Source: JBDIVL01 sp039794405
GTDB taxonomy: Bacteria; Planctomycetota; Brocadiia; Brocadiales; Brocadiaceae
Reading direction: 5' to 3'
NCBI GenBank assembly: GCA_039794405.1
Contig: JBDIVL010000042.1
Coordinates: 1 to 35,082, forward strand
DNA length: 35,082 bases
In this document: piece after piece, positions 15,173-25,943 of the stretch
Position numbering within the stretch: position 1 is the stretch's first letter
Layout of the letters: each line of letters begins with the position of its first letter
Program-made: the position numbers and the translations under genes
The notes under the pieces: generated by a model
What the model saw: the letters and a program-made list of their open reading frames with translations, nothing else
Told to the model about the DNA's origin: nothing
The model's database searches: none

Positions 15173-18145
15173 TTATATCTTCTCCAGTAACACGACAGGG
15201 AAGTTTTTCATAATCTCAGAGAGCAAAAGAAGTGCGGCGCCATCCTTTTCTTCCGTCGTTACTATCTCATCAGTAAGGACGTTACGGTATTTTACTCCCG
15301 CCCCGGCAAATGGTATCACGATACTTGTATCCTTCCAAACCTCATAACCAAATGGGGGGGTATCGATTTGTGGAATAAGTTTTGTGAAAAATCTTGGAAC
15401 AGTAATAACAATATTTCGAAACCCAACACACCTTGCAAATGTACAAACATTATACTCCTTCTCTCCTATAGCGGTCAGGGGAACATATTCCCCTTTCTCA
15501 AATAATTCTCTATTCTTCATGCGATAATTGAGGGATTTATATATCAAATAGAGCTTTATTTTCCCATTTTCCCTCTGCATGGTTAATTCTCTGGCAAGCT
15601 CCCATAAAGGGATCTCAGATTCACGTCTCTTCAATTCCTCAAGCATATTGATCCTTATATCATAATTAACAGGTCTCCGATTATCCGGATCAACAAGACT
15701 GAAATCCCATATCTCAGTACCATTATAGAAATCAGGAATACCGGGTGAAGTTACTTTGAGGAGTGTTTGTGAGAGAGAATTATACATGCCATAATGGGAA
15801 ATTTTTTTTTGAAATAGATGAAAATCTTTAAGAAATTGATTACCGCGAACGTTCTTCAGGATAATTTCTATATAGTTCATCATGGCATTCTCATAAGCTA
15901 TATTAGGATTTTTCCAGCTTGTATTAACCTTTGCCTCCCGTAATGCCTTTAACATATAATCTTTAATCCGTCTCATAAATACTTCATGCTCAGACGTATT
16001 TGTTGATTCCACAGGCCATGCACCAATAAGAGTTTGGTAGAGAAGATATTCTTCATTAGGATCCGGAACAGTTTGACCATCAACAACCACCCTTTTTTTC
16101 TTATTGAGCCGCTTCCAATGTATAAGATACTCCCTCCATTCATCAGGAATTTCAGAAAGGACATTAATCCTCATTCTCACATCCTCGCTTCGCTTTGAAT
16201 CATGCGTGGAGGTAGCAATGAGCGCATTGGGCCAAAACTTACTCGTCTCAATATTTTGCCCATGAAAGGTTTCTATCGGTGTACCAAACCGATCCGGACT
16301 TCCACCTACTTCATTAAGAGAGATAAGGCGGTTATAAACATAAAGAGAAGTATCTTCGGACCCTTTCGCCATAACAGGGCCTGTAATCTGTTGGAACCTC
16401 ATAACAAAGTCAATCCATTCTTTTTTGTTATCGTTCGCAAAGCTTTCAGGATATTTAAGCGTAAGGACGTCTTTCAAGAAATCGAAGACTGATTCGCTAA
16501 CGGCGGTATTCTTCTTTGCCTTTGATACAGCATGTTCTATATAACGCATATCTCTTTCTGTTACACCGGATGGAGTTATGTATGTTCTGTATACAGGAAA
16601 AAATGCAATAGTCTCTTTTATTGCATCTGTAAGGCTATTTAAAGTAAAATCCCTCGTATGCCTGTTCTTTTCTGATATCTCATCAAGGAAATGGCCCAGG
16701 TTATTTATTTCGCTCGACATGTAGATTTCCATGATGAGCTTCTTCTTCTCATAAACAATATCCTGAAAGTTGAGTTTTGATTTAACCGTCCTTGTATAGA
16801 TACCATCAAATGCCTTTGCATTCGCTGTTTCAACAAAAATACCATTCACAGAGACCAAGAAGGCATATCCTGTTGTGCTGAAAACGGGCCAATCATCAGG
16901 CATTTTTTCGCCTTTAATAAGGATTTTCTCTCCGATAATATAAAAGGGTTTCATCTGAGGGTTTGAAGACAAGAGATCATCATACTGTTTTAAGATTTCA
17001 GCTTCTCCCCGCGAATTTTCTCCTGCCTTTTCTCCCTGACCAATCCTTGTGTGAAGAAAACAGCACATCTGTAACCTTTTGAAATATTCCGATGGATTAT
17101 ACAAACCATCAGGGTGATCCACTCTCAACCCCGTAACCATCCCTTCCCGTATCATCTTAAATATCAATGTATGCATTTCCTTGAAAACAGCAGGATTCTC
17201 TACCCGAATCGCTGCAAGATCATTGATATCAAAAAATCTCCGATAATTTATCTCATCAGTAGCCACGCTCCAGTGTGAAAGTCTGTACACCTGCTCATTC
17301 AGGAGTTTATCGAGAAAGTCAAAGCTCCTCGGCACATCTCTCATACCATTAAATATCCTTACATTTTCATCCAAAAAATTTTTGACATCAAGGCTTTCGC
17401 TATAGAGATTCCATAGACGTTTCTTGATAATTTCTTTCTCGCGGTATTTTTCTACAATTTTTTCTGGATCTTTTTCCGTATAATGAGGTAAGTGATGGAG
17501 CGCCGTAATGATACTCAAAAACTCAATCATGTGAGGATTTTCAGAAGTAAGCCGTTTTTCCAGTTCATCAGCACGGTACTGGAGTATCTCAATATAGGTA
17601 TTCGGCATGATGGGAAATTTATGGTCATAATAATAGACAAAGAATGCACCTGTTTCAAAGGTAAGCCTTAATTCTTGTTTCTCAAGAATGTTTCCGTATT
17701 GACTCCCTAAAATAGGAAGGAGTATCTTATTTTTCAGTTCTTTTTTTACTGGTTCCCAGCCAATATCAAAAAAGCCTGCATAAACAGAACCAGGACCATT
17801 TTCGAGAACATCCATCCACCAGGCATTCTCCTTGCTTATGCACATATGATTGGGAACGATGTCGAGCACCTGTCCCATCCCATATCTCCGGAGTTCAGAT
17901 ACCATTTCGTTGTATTCTTCTTCTGTGCCGATCTCCGGGTTCAGGGTATGGTAATCGACAATATCATAGCCGTGAAGACTGCCCTTTTTTGCCTTCAAAT
18001 ACGGGGATGCATAAATATCACTGATACCAAGATTGTGAAGATAATGGATAATTCTCTTTGCATCCAGGAATTTGAAATATACATTAAACTGGAGTCTGTA
18101 CGTAGAACCAGGTATCCTTGTTTCTCCAGGATCTTCCATTATCAT
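15173..18145 (-). CDS. treY: Maltooligosyl trehalose synthase (TreY, GH13)
   Basis: The protein has 990 residues. It rearranges the reducing-end alpha-1,4 bond of a malto-oligosaccharide into an alpha,alpha-1,1 bond, the first step of the TreY/TreZ route. Visible motifs are IPGSTYRLQFNVYFKF at the N terminus, SPYLKAKKGSLHGYDIVDY, GMGQVLDIVPNHM, ATDEINYRRFFDINDLAAIR, GLRVDHPDGLYNPSEYF (nucleophile about D343), IIGEKILIKGEKMPDDW (acid/base Glu) and ATSTHDSKRSEDVRMRI. It is longer than many homologues (about 700-950 residues), with extra helical sequence at about 195-290. The start is supported by AAGGA about 7 bases upstream, and there are only 3 bases between the GH57 stop and this ATG. It is the last gene of the operon. 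Confidence 0.96.
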   Translation of the reverse strand: MIMEDPGETRIPGSTYRLQFNVYFKFLDAKRIIHYLHNLGISDIYASPYLKAKKGSLHGYDIVDYHTLNPEIGTEEEYNEMVSELRRYGMGQVLDIVPNHMCISKENAWWMDVLENGPGSVYAGFFDIGWEPVKKELKNKILLPILGSQYGNILEKQELRLTFETGAFFVYYYDHKFPIMPNTYIEILQYRADELEKRLTSENPHMIEFLSIITALHHLPHYTEKDPEKIVEKYREKEIIKKRLWNLYSESLDVKNFLDENVRIFNGMRDVPRSFDFLDKLLNEQVYRLSHWSVATDEINYRRFFDINDLAAIRVENPAVFKEMHTLIFKMIREGMVTGLRVDHPDGLYNPSEYFKRLQMCCFLHTRIGQGEKAGENSRGEAEILKQYDDLLSSNPQMKPFYIIGEKILIKGEKMPDDWPVFSTTGYAFLVSVNGIFVETANAKAFDGIYTRTVKSKLNFQDIVYEKKKLIMEIYMSSEINNLGHFLDEISEKNRHTRDFTLNSLTDAIKETIAFFPVYRTYITPSGVTERDMRYIEHAVSKAKKNTAVSESVFDFLKDVLTLKYPESFANDNKKEWIDFVMRFQQITGPVMAKGSEDTSLYVYNRLISLNEVGGSPDRFGTPIETFHGQNIETSKFWPNALIATSTHDSKRSEDVRMRINVLSEIPDEWREYLIHWKRLNKKKRVVVDGQTVPDPNEEYLLYQTLIGAWPVESTNTSEHEVFMRRIKDYMLKALREAKVNTSWKNPNIAYENAMMNYIEIILKNVRGNQFLKDFHLFQKKISHYGMYNSLSQTLLKVTSPGIPDFYNGTEIWDFSLVDPDNRRPVNYDIRINMLEELKRRESEIPLWELARELTMQRENGKIKLYLIYKSLNYRMKNRELFEKGEYVPLTAIGEKEYNVCTFARCVGFRNIVITVPRFFTKLIPQIDTPPFGYEVWKDTSIVIPFAGAGVKYRNVLTDEIVTTEEKDGAALLLLSEIMKNFPVVLLEKI

Positions 18146-18148
18146 GTA

Positions 18149-20596
18149 TTATCCTTTCGGCAATACAGCATCGATATTAAAGAATAGACCTTGCCCGATC
18201 CTTTTAAACTCCTCTACCCAGGCAGCCTTATCTCTATCCCCGGATTTTGCTTTTAACAGAAATTCCCTATATGTCGTTTTTGCCATTCTGTAATAGATAT
18301 TTTCCGGATACCAAAGATTTACTTCAAAAGGTAACAAGGAAAGGAGAGAAAGTGCCTCCTCTATCTTTTGAAGCAAGGGAAAATCCGATGTGTTTTCATG
18401 GAGTTCATCCATTAGCCCCTCTATCCTCCGGCGGATGATGAATTCAAGGTCCAAAGAATCTATCGGTACATTCCATCTTTTTATCTCTTGAATAATATTC
18501 TGCGCCTGTTCAACATGAATGTCTTCTTCAAAAGCACTCCTCAAATCATTATTCAGGGTAAACTCCGCCGCTGTATAGAATACCTTTGGCACTGGAATTC
18601 CCGTATCCTTTAAAAAACCCATCAGAATACTATTATTTTCATACATCAAACGGTACGATATTTCAAATTCCTCCATGGTTGTACTAAGGACAATATTCAG
18701 GATTTTCCGTTGCTCGTCTTTAAAAAGCTCTTTGAGTGAATAGTTGTGCATCCCAAAATATTTATCCATCAGTCTTACGATATCAGCAAATGCACTGTTT
18801 TTAAACGTTGTGCTCATTTCGTTCTTCATAAATTGATAATGTTTATCTCCGGAAAAAGTACTCACTCCTCCGTTAAAGACATGATCTCCAAAGTGGATAA
18901 CACAGAAGCTGATATCCTCTCCTTCCCACGTTATTTTTGATGTAAGGTGAATCCACCCTATGGCAAGTTTGAACCTGCCAGCCTGTATTCTCTTATAATC
19001 CCCTCTGATAACCGTGTAACAATAAATACCGGTACTTTCAGGATAGTCTTCAAAGATGGAACTAACCGCATAGTGGATACCGACCTTCTTTAAATCTATC
19101 ATAACCGGCTCCACAAATTTCTGATATATATGCGCACCATTGCCATATTCAGGAATATTGCTCTTTGCCGCAGCCAGTTTTTCCAAAAATGTATTCTTAA
19201 GACACCCAGTAAATAACTCATCTGATAGTTGTATAACCCTGCCAGCATACTGTATGACCTGTACCGTTTCAATGCCTGAAAGCTCATCGAAAAACCACCC
19301 GCAGCTCGTATACATCAGCATGGCGTGCCTCTGGAGTTCAAGGAGCTTGAGCACGAGTATCATTTCCTCTTTCCTGAGGTTCTTTACTGCGTGTCTTTCA
19401 AAAAAGGTACGGACATTTTCCTCGGACCGGTCAAGGATGACATGAATATACTCATTCCTGGCTTCCCATGGATTTTTTAGATATCCTTTTCCCGTCTCCT
19501 CATACTTTGATGTTAATTGGCCTCCGAGCCAATCCAATGCGTTACGGAGAGGTCCCCTCCACTCCTGATTCCATTTAGGATGCCCGCCAGAATTACAGCC
19601 ACAGTTACTTTTCCATCGTTCTATACCGTGAATGCAACTCCATGAGGTATTTTCGGCTATTTCTACCTCGTGATCCGGCGTGTATTTTTCAAGATATTCA
19701 CCATAATTGGTTAATTTTGCCAGCGAATTTGATTCTATATAATTTAATGCATGAGCAAGGGCCATGTCACCAAATCTGTGATGATGTCCATACGTCTCTC
19801 CATCGGTAGCAATATGCATTATCTGAGACCACTGTCTTTGGTTTGAGAAACCGCTTATAAGACGATTTGCAAAATCTTCTCCCCTGTTCAATAACTTTTC
19901 AAAGGCCACGGAGCTAGATATGGGACCGTCATAAAAAAAGATGTTTATCTTGAGACCCGAAGGCAGATTACAAAGATATGCCCTTGTTGGATCAATTCTC
20001 CCTCCACCGACATCCTTCCATTTTCCTGTACCAATCTTCCTTACCCTCAATGCCTGATGTGGAGCAAGGATTGTGAACTTTATCCCAAATTCCGCAAGCA
20101 GTCCAAGTGTCTCTACATCCACGGCAGTCTCCGGAATCCACATCCCTTCAGGGAAGCGTTTAAACCTGTATTCAAAATCTTTTATACCCCATAGTATCTG
20201 GGTACGCTTATCGCGACTGTCTGCAAGAGGCATAATAAGGTGATTATATACCTGCGCAATTGCATTACCATGACCGGATCGCTGCTCTATGCTCTGCTTA
20301 TCGGCGTCTAGTATTGCCTGATAAATTTCCGGAGCGTATTCTCCCATCCAGGATAAAACCGTAGGACCGAAGTTGAAGCTTATTCGGGAATAATTACTAA
20401 CAATATCCATAATACGCCCTTCCCCGTCCTGTACCCGGGAAGCAGTATTTGGCGCATAACACTCACTATTCACCCGCTCATTCCAATCATGGTACGGGTA
20501 TGCCGAATCTTGTATTTCTATGGCTTCAAGCCATGGATTCTCCCGTGGAGGCTGATAAAAGTGCCCGTGAATACAAATATACCTGTCCATTGTCAT
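18149..20596 (-). CDS. GH57-family glycoside hydrolase/glucanotransferase (DUF3536 type)
   Basis: The protein has 815 residues. The catalytic GH57 domain opens with YICIHGHFYQPPRENPW (conserved His-x-His region), then GMWIPETAVDVETL (nucleophile about E156) and HIATDGETYGHHHRFGDMAL (acid/base about D265). The tail from about residue 420 is the long alpha-helical and beta extension seen in DUF3536-type members. GH57 enzymes act on alpha-1,4-glucans as amylase, 4-alpha-glucanotransferase or branching enzyme; the exact activity cannot be read here. No signal peptide is present, so it is cytoplasmic. The first ATG (20596) and the third codon ATG are both possible starts; AAAGGG upstream is better spaced for the second. 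It lies between glgB and treY with short gaps, suggesting glucan trimming or chain supply for TreY. Confidence 0.9.
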   Translation of the reverse strand: MTMDRYICIHGHFYQPPRENPWLEAIEIQDSAYPYHDWNERVNSECYAPNTASRVQDGEGRIMDIVSNYSRISFNFGPTVLSWMGEYAPEIYQAILDADKQSIEQRSGHGNAIAQVYNHLIMPLADSRDKRTQILWGIKDFEYRFKRFPEGMWIPETAVDVETLGLLAEFGIKFTILAPHQALRVRKIGTGKWKDVGGGRIDPTRAYLCNLPSGLKINIFFYDGPISSSVAFEKLLNRGEDFANRLISGFSNQRQWSQIMHIATDGETYGHHHRFGDMALAHALNYIESNSLAKLTNYGEYLEKYTPDHEVEIAENTSWSCIHGIERWKSNCGCNSGGHPKWNQEWRGPLRNALDWLGGQLTSKYEETGKGYLKNPWEARNEYIHVILDRSEENVRTFFERHAVKNLRKEEMILVLKLLELQRHAMLMYTSCGWFFDELSGIETVQVIQYAGRVIQLSDELFTGCLKNTFLEKLAAAKSNIPEYGNGAHIYQKFVEPVMIDLKKVGIHYAVSSIFEDYPESTGIYCYTVIRGDYKRIQAGRFKLAIGWIHLTSKITWEGEDISFCVIHFGDHVFNGGVSTFSGDKHYQFMKNEMSTTFKNSAFADIVRLMDKYFGMHNYSLKELFKDEQRKILNIVLSTTMEEFEISYRLMYENNSILMGFLKDTGIPVPKVFYTAAEFTLNNDLRSAFEEDIHVEQAQNIIQEIKRWNVPIDSLDLEFIIRRRIEGLMDELHENTSDFPLLQKIEEALSLLSLLPFEVNLWYPENIYYRMAKTTYREFLLKAKSGDRDKAAWVEEFKRIGQGLFFNIDAVLPKG

Positions 20597-20653
20597 TCTG
20601 CCCTTTAAAAGACATTACCCGAATACACCAGTGCGAAATTGACACCTCTACCT

Positions 20654-22597
20654 CTATTCTTTCATACTACCTTCATTCTTGAAAAAAAGAATTCCTAAAG
20701 GAGGTAACGTAATGGAAAGAGAATGATATCTCTCCTGTGCAGGTATTGGAGTCGCCTCAACACCTCCAAAATTTCCATGTCCACTTCCTCCATATATCTT
20801 GGCATCACTGTTGATAACTTCCTTCCAAAATCCCTCACGTGGGACCCCAACCCTGTAATTATATCTTGGAACAGGAGTAAAGTTACAGACTGCGAGAATT
20901 ATATCACCAGTAGTTTTGCCTTTCCTCATAAAGCTTACGATGCTTTGTTCCCAGTCATGGAAGTCTATCCATTCAAATCCTTCGATATCAAAATCCAGCT
21001 CATGCAACGCTGGCTCATTCCTGTAAAGGTAGTTCAAATCTCTGACCCATTTTTGTATCCCCTGATGGAAAGGATACTGTAGAGCATGCCATTCCAAACT
21101 CTCATCGTGATTCCATTCCTTCCACTGTGCAAACTCCCCACCCATAAAAAGGAGTTTTTTCCCAGGATGGCCGTACATATAACCGAATAAAAGCCTTAGA
21201 TTTGCACACCTCTGCCATTCATCGCCGGGCATCTTTCCAACAAGTGCACCTTTCCCGTAAACAACCTCATCATGTGACAACGGAAGAACAAAATTTTCAG
21301 TAAAGGCATACCATATACTAAAGGTAAGCTGGTTATGCTGATATTTCCGGTAAACAGGGTCTCTTGAGAAATATTTTAATGTATCATGCATCCATCCCAT
21401 ATTCCATTTCATCCCAAAACCGAGACCTCCGAGATAAGCAGGTTTTGAGACCATGGGCCATGCCGTTGATTCTTCGGCTATAGTCTGAACATCGGGATAT
21501 GTTCCATAAACCGCCTCGTTAAATTTTTTGAGAAACGTTATCGCCGCTATATTTTCTTTTCCTCCATATTTGTTTGCTATCCATTCACCTGCTTTCCTTG
21601 CATAATCAAGGTAGAGCATCGAGGCAACAGCATCAACCCTGATACCATCAATATGGTACTTGTTAAGCCAGAAGAGTGCGCTACTCGTAAGGAAAGCCCG
21701 TACTTCATGTCTGTCGTAATTAAAGATGTAACTATTCCATTCAGGATGGTATCCTTGTTTTGGATCTGAATGCTCATAAAGGTAAGTACCGTCAAAATAA
21801 ACAAGTCCATGCTCGTCACTTGGAAAATGAGAGGGTACCCAGTCAAGAATAATACCTATCCCATTTTGATGAAGATGATCAATAAGGTACATAAAATCCT
21901 GAGGAATTCCATACCTGCTTGTGGGCGCAAAATACCCCACGGTCTGGTATCCCCAGGACCCATAGAAAGGATGTTCCATAACTGGTAGAAATTCAACATG
22001 GGTAAATCCCATCTCTTTTATATAATCTGCAAGATAATGGGCTACTTCCCGGTAAGAGAGGAATTTATTTCCTTCTAAAACCCTTCTCCATGAGCCGAGA
22101 TGTATTTCATATATTGAGTAAGGTGCACTGAGGGAATTGAATTTGTATCTATTTTCCATCCATTCTTTGTCTCCCCATTTATAACTCAGGTCCCAGACAA
22201 GAGAGGCAGTCTTCGGTGGGGCTTCCCAGCGAAAAGCATAAGGATCTCCTTTATCAACCTTATAGTTATTATATCTGGATACGATATGGTATTTATAGGT
22301 GGTACCACTCCCAATACCACGAATAAATCCTTCCCATATGCCCGATCCATCATCCCGTACCTTTAGACGATGGGATCCTTTATTCCATTGATTAAAATCT
22401 CCTATAACAGAAACCCTTTCAGCATTAGGGGCCCACACGGCAAAGTAAGTACCATCGGCCCCGTCTACATTCATAATATGAGAACCAAATTTATCGTAAA
22501 GCTTAAAATGGCTCCCTTCTTTAAAGAGATACACATCATGGTCTGTAATAAGGCTTACACCGTGCATAATACTTCCCGCACTGTTTTGTTTTTTCAT
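20654..22597 (-). CDS. glgB: 1,4-alpha-glucan branching enzyme (GH13)
   Basis: The protein has 647 residues and introduces alpha-1,6 branches into alpha-glucan. The N-terminal CBM48 domain (about 15-125) shows FAVWAPNAERVSVIGDFNQW and GSGTTYKYHI. The catalytic barrel has SIYEIHLGSWRR, FLPVMEHPFYGSWGYQTVGY, GIILDWVPSHFPSDEHGL, IDGIRVDAVASMLYLDY (nucleophile about D322), QTIAEESTAWP (acid/base about E375) and LPLSHDEVVYGKG. The C-terminal all-beta domain ends near ITLPPLGILFFK. Only 4 bases separate it from the treS-mak stop codon. In GlgE-pathway bacteria the branching enzyme works on the GlgE polymer (family knowledge), which fits this context. Confidence 0.96.
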   Translation of the reverse strand: MKKQNSAGSIMHGVSLITDHDVYLFKEGSHFKLYDKFGSHIMNVDGADGTYFAVWAPNAERVSVIGDFNQWNKGSHRLKVRDDGSGIWEGFIRGIGSGTTYKYHIVSRYNNYKVDKGDPYAFRWEAPPKTASLVWDLSYKWGDKEWMENRYKFNSLSAPYSIYEIHLGSWRRVLEGNKFLSYREVAHYLADYIKEMGFTHVEFLPVMEHPFYGSWGYQTVGYFAPTSRYGIPQDFMYLIDHLHQNGIGIILDWVPSHFPSDEHGLVYFDGTYLYEHSDPKQGYHPEWNSYIFNYDRHEVRAFLTSSALFWLNKYHIDGIRVDAVASMLYLDYARKAGEWIANKYGGKENIAAITFLKKFNEAVYGTYPDVQTIAEESTAWPMVSKPAYLGGLGFGMKWNMGWMHDTLKYFSRDPVYRKYQHNQLTFSIWYAFTENFVLPLSHDEVVYGKGALVGKMPGDEWQRCANLRLLFGYMYGHPGKKLLFMGGEFAQWKEWNHDESLEWHALQYPFHQGIQKWVRDLNYLYRNEPALHELDFDIEGFEWIDFHDWEQSIVSFMRKGKTTGDIILAVCNFTPVPRYNYRVGVPREGFWKEVINSDAKIYGGSGHGNFGGVEATPIPAQERYHSLSITLPPLGILFFKNEGSMKE

Positions 22598-22601
22598 CGT
22601 T

Positions 22602-25600
22602 TTATGGGACCTCCAGCAAGTGTTTTATTCCTTTCATGGGGATAACTACCCACTCAGGGCGATTATTTAACTCGTATCCAATTTCATAAACCGCTTTTTC
22701 AAGGAGAAAGGCCTTCAGCATAATTTCCAGATCTTCCTTATTCTCCGGAATAAAAGATACATTTCCAGCAGTATTCAGATATGATCTTAAGAATGTACCT
22801 CCGACATATTTGTACCATAAATCAGTCCAGGGTTCCAGTGCAGGAATATCTTCCAGTCTAATCGATGAATATTTTAAAATAGCATTATGCGCTGCATAAT
22901 GAAAAGACCTTATCATACCAGCCACATCCCTTAGCGGTGATTTCTTCAGTCTTCTTTCGCTCAATGTCCTTTCCGGTTCTCCTTCAAAATCAATAATGAC
23001 AAAATCATTCCCTGTATAGAGAACCTGCCCCAGATGATAATCGCCATGTATCCGTATTTTCATTGCCGATATTTTTCTTTTCATAAGGGCACTAAAATGT
23101 TCTTTTAATTTTTTTTCGAGGCCCAATACCCCGTTGGCCAATTCTTTCAGATTATCGGGTAAATTGTTTATATTTTTTCTGAGAAGTTCGAAGACCCTCT
23201 TGGTAAGGGCTTGCATAGACTGATAAAGAGATCTCTGATAGTGAACAGAAAAAGGCTCTGGTGTAAAATTCGGGTCATCTTTTTCCGAGAAAAGCGCCAC
23301 ATGAAGTTCGGCCGTTCTTTTTCCTAAAAGTGCCATCATTTCAAGTTGCACTCCCCCTATCAATTCCTGCTGAAGCTGTGGTGTGTCCTGAGAAGCAATG
23401 GTAAAAAAGGATATGGGAGCCGTTGGTATTTCCTGGATCTCATTCCTTTTGGCAAGTACCCTGCCGAAATATCTTTCCACCCAGTCAAGGGTATGTGTCC
23501 ACGCATCACCTTCATTAGGAATAAATGCCTGAAGCATACCGATTACAACTGGTTCGCCACCTTGCCTTTTATATTCTATGGCCCCTGCAAAGGCCGGAGT
23601 GTAAGGATAAGAAATTTTCTCAGAAAGAAATCTTCCAATTTCCAGATCAGGATTTATCCCTTCATTAGGACGTCGATACAATTTCAAAATGGACTCTTTA
23701 TTATAAAGAATAGAAGAATTTGTCTGTTCTGCTTTAAGAACTTGTGTTTTTTCTAAAAGAAGCTCTTTTATTCTATCCTTTTTTAATCCCTTTCCAGGGT
23801 ATGCAATAAGCTTTCCATGATGACCGGAAACCATACGTTTTTTTGAAATCATTTTCAGAAGGTATTTCCGAAACTCTTCATCGTAGATACTATCAAAGAT
23901 AATTCCTTCGGCGACATCACTTTTTATATGCGCAACAACCGCATGGGGGTTTTCTACAACGATACTTTCTGCCTTATCTCCGGAAGAAAAAGAAAGGGGA
24001 AGAAGGTAAATATCGGATAACCCCGTAGAATATTTGACATCGAGTAAGAGAAGTTGTACAGCACATAAATCTTCTCTTAAAACAATACTCTCTATAATTT
24101 TCGTTTCTTGTATCTCCCGGGATTTACCGCCAAACCATCTGCATACCTTCAGGTAAGCTGGTAAAAACTCCCTTTCCAGCCTTTCTTTTATTTTTCCTTT
24201 GAACACTATTTCCCAACTGCCTTTTATACTCAATTCCGGAATAGTCCGTATCTTTTTGAATTTCACACCGTCTTCTTCCTTTTGCAGCACAAACCAGTAG
24301 TAGTCATGACGACCAAGGGTAAGTATATAGGAAGAATCCTTTATCACAGGAAATTTATTGCCACTGAATGCATCCCTTGGTATGTATCCGGAAAATCTTG
24401 AAAGATCAAGCTCAACCACCTGTGAAAATCGTGAGAGATTAAATACCATAAGGATATTCTCCTCCTGATACCGACGTAAAAAGGCAAGTACTTTTGGATT
24501 GTCAGGGAATAAGAATTCAATACTTCCTCTTCCAAATGCCTTAAAACGCTTCCTCATAGCAATAACCCTTTTCATCCACCAGAGAAGAGATGCCTGGTTC
24601 CTCTCCTGATTCTCTACGTTAACAGCTTCATAGTGATACTCCGGATCGGTAATAATAGGGAGGTAGAGTTTTTGTGGGTTTGCCCTGGAAAAACCAGCAT
24701 TCTTATCTCCACTCCACTGCATGGGGGTCCTTACTCCATTTCTATCACCAAGGTAGTAATTATCTCCCATTCCGATCTCATCTCCATAGTAAAGAATGGG
24801 GGTGCCGGGAAGGGAAAAGAGAAGGGTATTCATAAGTTCTATCTTTCTCCTGCTGTTTCCGAGAAGCGGGGCCAGACGGCGCCTGATGCCGAGATTTATC
24901 CTTGCGACCGAATCTTTTGCATAAACCCTGTACATATAATCCCTTTCTTCGTCACTTACCATCTCAAGGGTAAGCTCATCATGATTCCTTAAAAAGAGTG
25001 CCCACTGACTCATTTCCGGTATCGGCGGGGTCTGCTCAAAAATATCAATGATGGGAAATCTGTCTTCCATCCAGATTGCCATAAACTGCCTAGGCATTAA
25101 GGGAAAGTGGAAGGCCATATGGCACTCGTCTCCATTCCCAAAATAGGCAACTGCATCTTCCGGCCACTGGTTTGCCTCGGCAAGGAGCATTTTGTTTTTA
25201 AAATTTCTGTCAATATACTCTCTCAGTTTCTTTAAAAAATCATGTGTCTCTGATAAGTTTTCACAATTTGTACCTTCTCTTTCAAAGAGGTAAGGAACAG
25301 CGTCTAAACGTAATCCATCAACACCCATATCAAGCCAATAGTTGATAACCCTCAGCATTTTCTTCTGCACATGGGGATTATCGTAATTTAAATCGGGTTG
25401 ATGCGAATAGAACCGATGCCAATAGTAAGCCTTCGCCACAGGATCCCACGCCCAATTTGAAAATTCAAAATCCTTGAATATGATTCGCGCATCTTTATAC
25501 CTCTCCGGAGTATCACTCCAGACGTAAAAATTGTGAAGTGTTGATCCAGGTTTTGCCATTCTTGCCATTTGAAACCAATGATGCTTTTCAGAGGTATGAT

Positions 25601-25934
25601 TTAAAACGATTTCTGTAATAACCCTTATACCCCTTCTATGTGCCTCCTTAATAAATTCCTTAAACTCCCGTAATAAGCCATAATCAGGATGAACATCAAA
25701 ATAATTTGCTATGTCATACCCGTCATCCTTAAGAGGGGACGGATAAAAAGGAAGAAGCCATATGGCCGTTATGCCAAGGTTCTCCAAATAATCTAATTTC
25801 TCGGTAAGACCCTGAAAATCACCAATCCCATCGCTGTTGGTATCGTAAAAAGTCTTCACATGAAGCTCGTATATGACGGCATCTTTATACCAGAAAGGAT
25901 CTTCATCAAGAAATACTTCTTTTTGATCCATCAA
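22602..25934 (-). CDS. treS: Trehalose synthase-maltokinase fusion (TreS-Mak/Pep2)
   Basis: The protein has 1110 residues, the length of two fused enzymes. The N-terminal TreS domain (about 1-560, GH13) interconverts trehalose and maltose: DPFWYKDAVIYELHVKTFYD, DGIGDFQGLTEKLDYL, VITEIVLNHTSEKHHWFQ, DGLRLDAVPYLFEREGTNCE (nucleophile about D211), LLAEANQWPEDAVAYFG (about E253) and FLRNHDELTLEMV. The C-terminal maltokinase domain (about 600-1110) phosphorylates maltose at the anomeric carbon: the kinase motif is IHGDYHLGQVLYTGNDFVI followed by IDFEGEPERTLSERR, plus SPLRDVAGMIRSFHYAA. Fusion of the two is a known arrangement in GlgE-pathway organisms. It is 9 bases from the glgE stop and 4 bases from glgB, so these are tightly coupled. 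Confidence 0.97.
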   Translation of the reverse strand: MMDQKEVFLDEDPFWYKDAVIYELHVKTFYDTNSDGIGDFQGLTEKLDYLENLGITAIWLLPFYPSPLKDDGYDIANYFDVHPDYGLLREFKEFIKEAHRRGIRVITEIVLNHTSEKHHWFQMARMAKPGSTLHNFYVWSDTPERYKDARIIFKDFEFSNWAWDPVAKAYYWHRFYSHQPDLNYDNPHVQKKMLRVINYWLDMGVDGLRLDAVPYLFEREGTNCENLSETHDFLKKLREYIDRNFKNKMLLAEANQWPEDAVAYFGNGDECHMAFHFPLMPRQFMAIWMEDRFPIIDIFEQTPPIPEMSQWALFLRNHDELTLEMVSDEERDYMYRVYAKDSVARINLGIRRRLAPLLGNSRRKIELMNTLLFSLPGTPILYYGDEIGMGDNYYLGDRNGVRTPMQWSGDKNAGFSRANPQKLYLPIITDPEYHYEAVNVENQERNQASLLWWMKRVIAMRKRFKAFGRGSIEFLFPDNPKVLAFLRRYQEENILMVFNLSRFSQVVELDLSRFSGYIPRDAFSGNKFPVIKDSSYILTLGRHDYYWFVLQKEEDGVKFKKIRTIPELSIKGSWEIVFKGKIKERLEREFLPAYLKVCRWFGGKSREIQETKIIESIVLREDLCAVQLLLLDVKYSTGLSDIYLLPLSFSSGDKAESIVVENPHAVVAHIKSDVAEGIIFDSIYDEEFRKYLLKMISKKRMVSGHHGKLIAYPGKGLKKDRIKELLLEKTQVLKAEQTNSSILYNKESILKLYRRPNEGINPDLEIGRFLSEKISYPYTPAFAGAIEYKRQGGEPVVIGMLQAFIPNEGDAWTHTLDWVERYFGRVLAKRNEIQEIPTAPISFFTIASQDTPQLQQELIGGVQLEMMALLGKRTAELHVALFSEKDDPNFTPEPFSVHYQRSLYQSMQALTKRVFELLRKNINNLPDNLKELANGVLGLEKKLKEHFSALMKRKISAMKIRIHGDYHLGQVLYTGNDFVIIDFEGEPERTLSERRLKKSPLRDVAGMIRSFHYAAHNAILKYSSIRLEDIPALEPWTDLWYKYVGGTFLRSYLNTAGNVSFIPENKEDLEIMLKAFLLEKAVYEIGYELNNRPEWVVIPMKGIKHLLEVP

Positions 25935-25943
25935 TGAATCTCC

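Noticed and set aside
23346..23756. 136-codon plus-strand frame antisense to the maltokinase part
   Set aside because: It is a shadow of the strongly supported treS-mak gene and has no recognisable motif.
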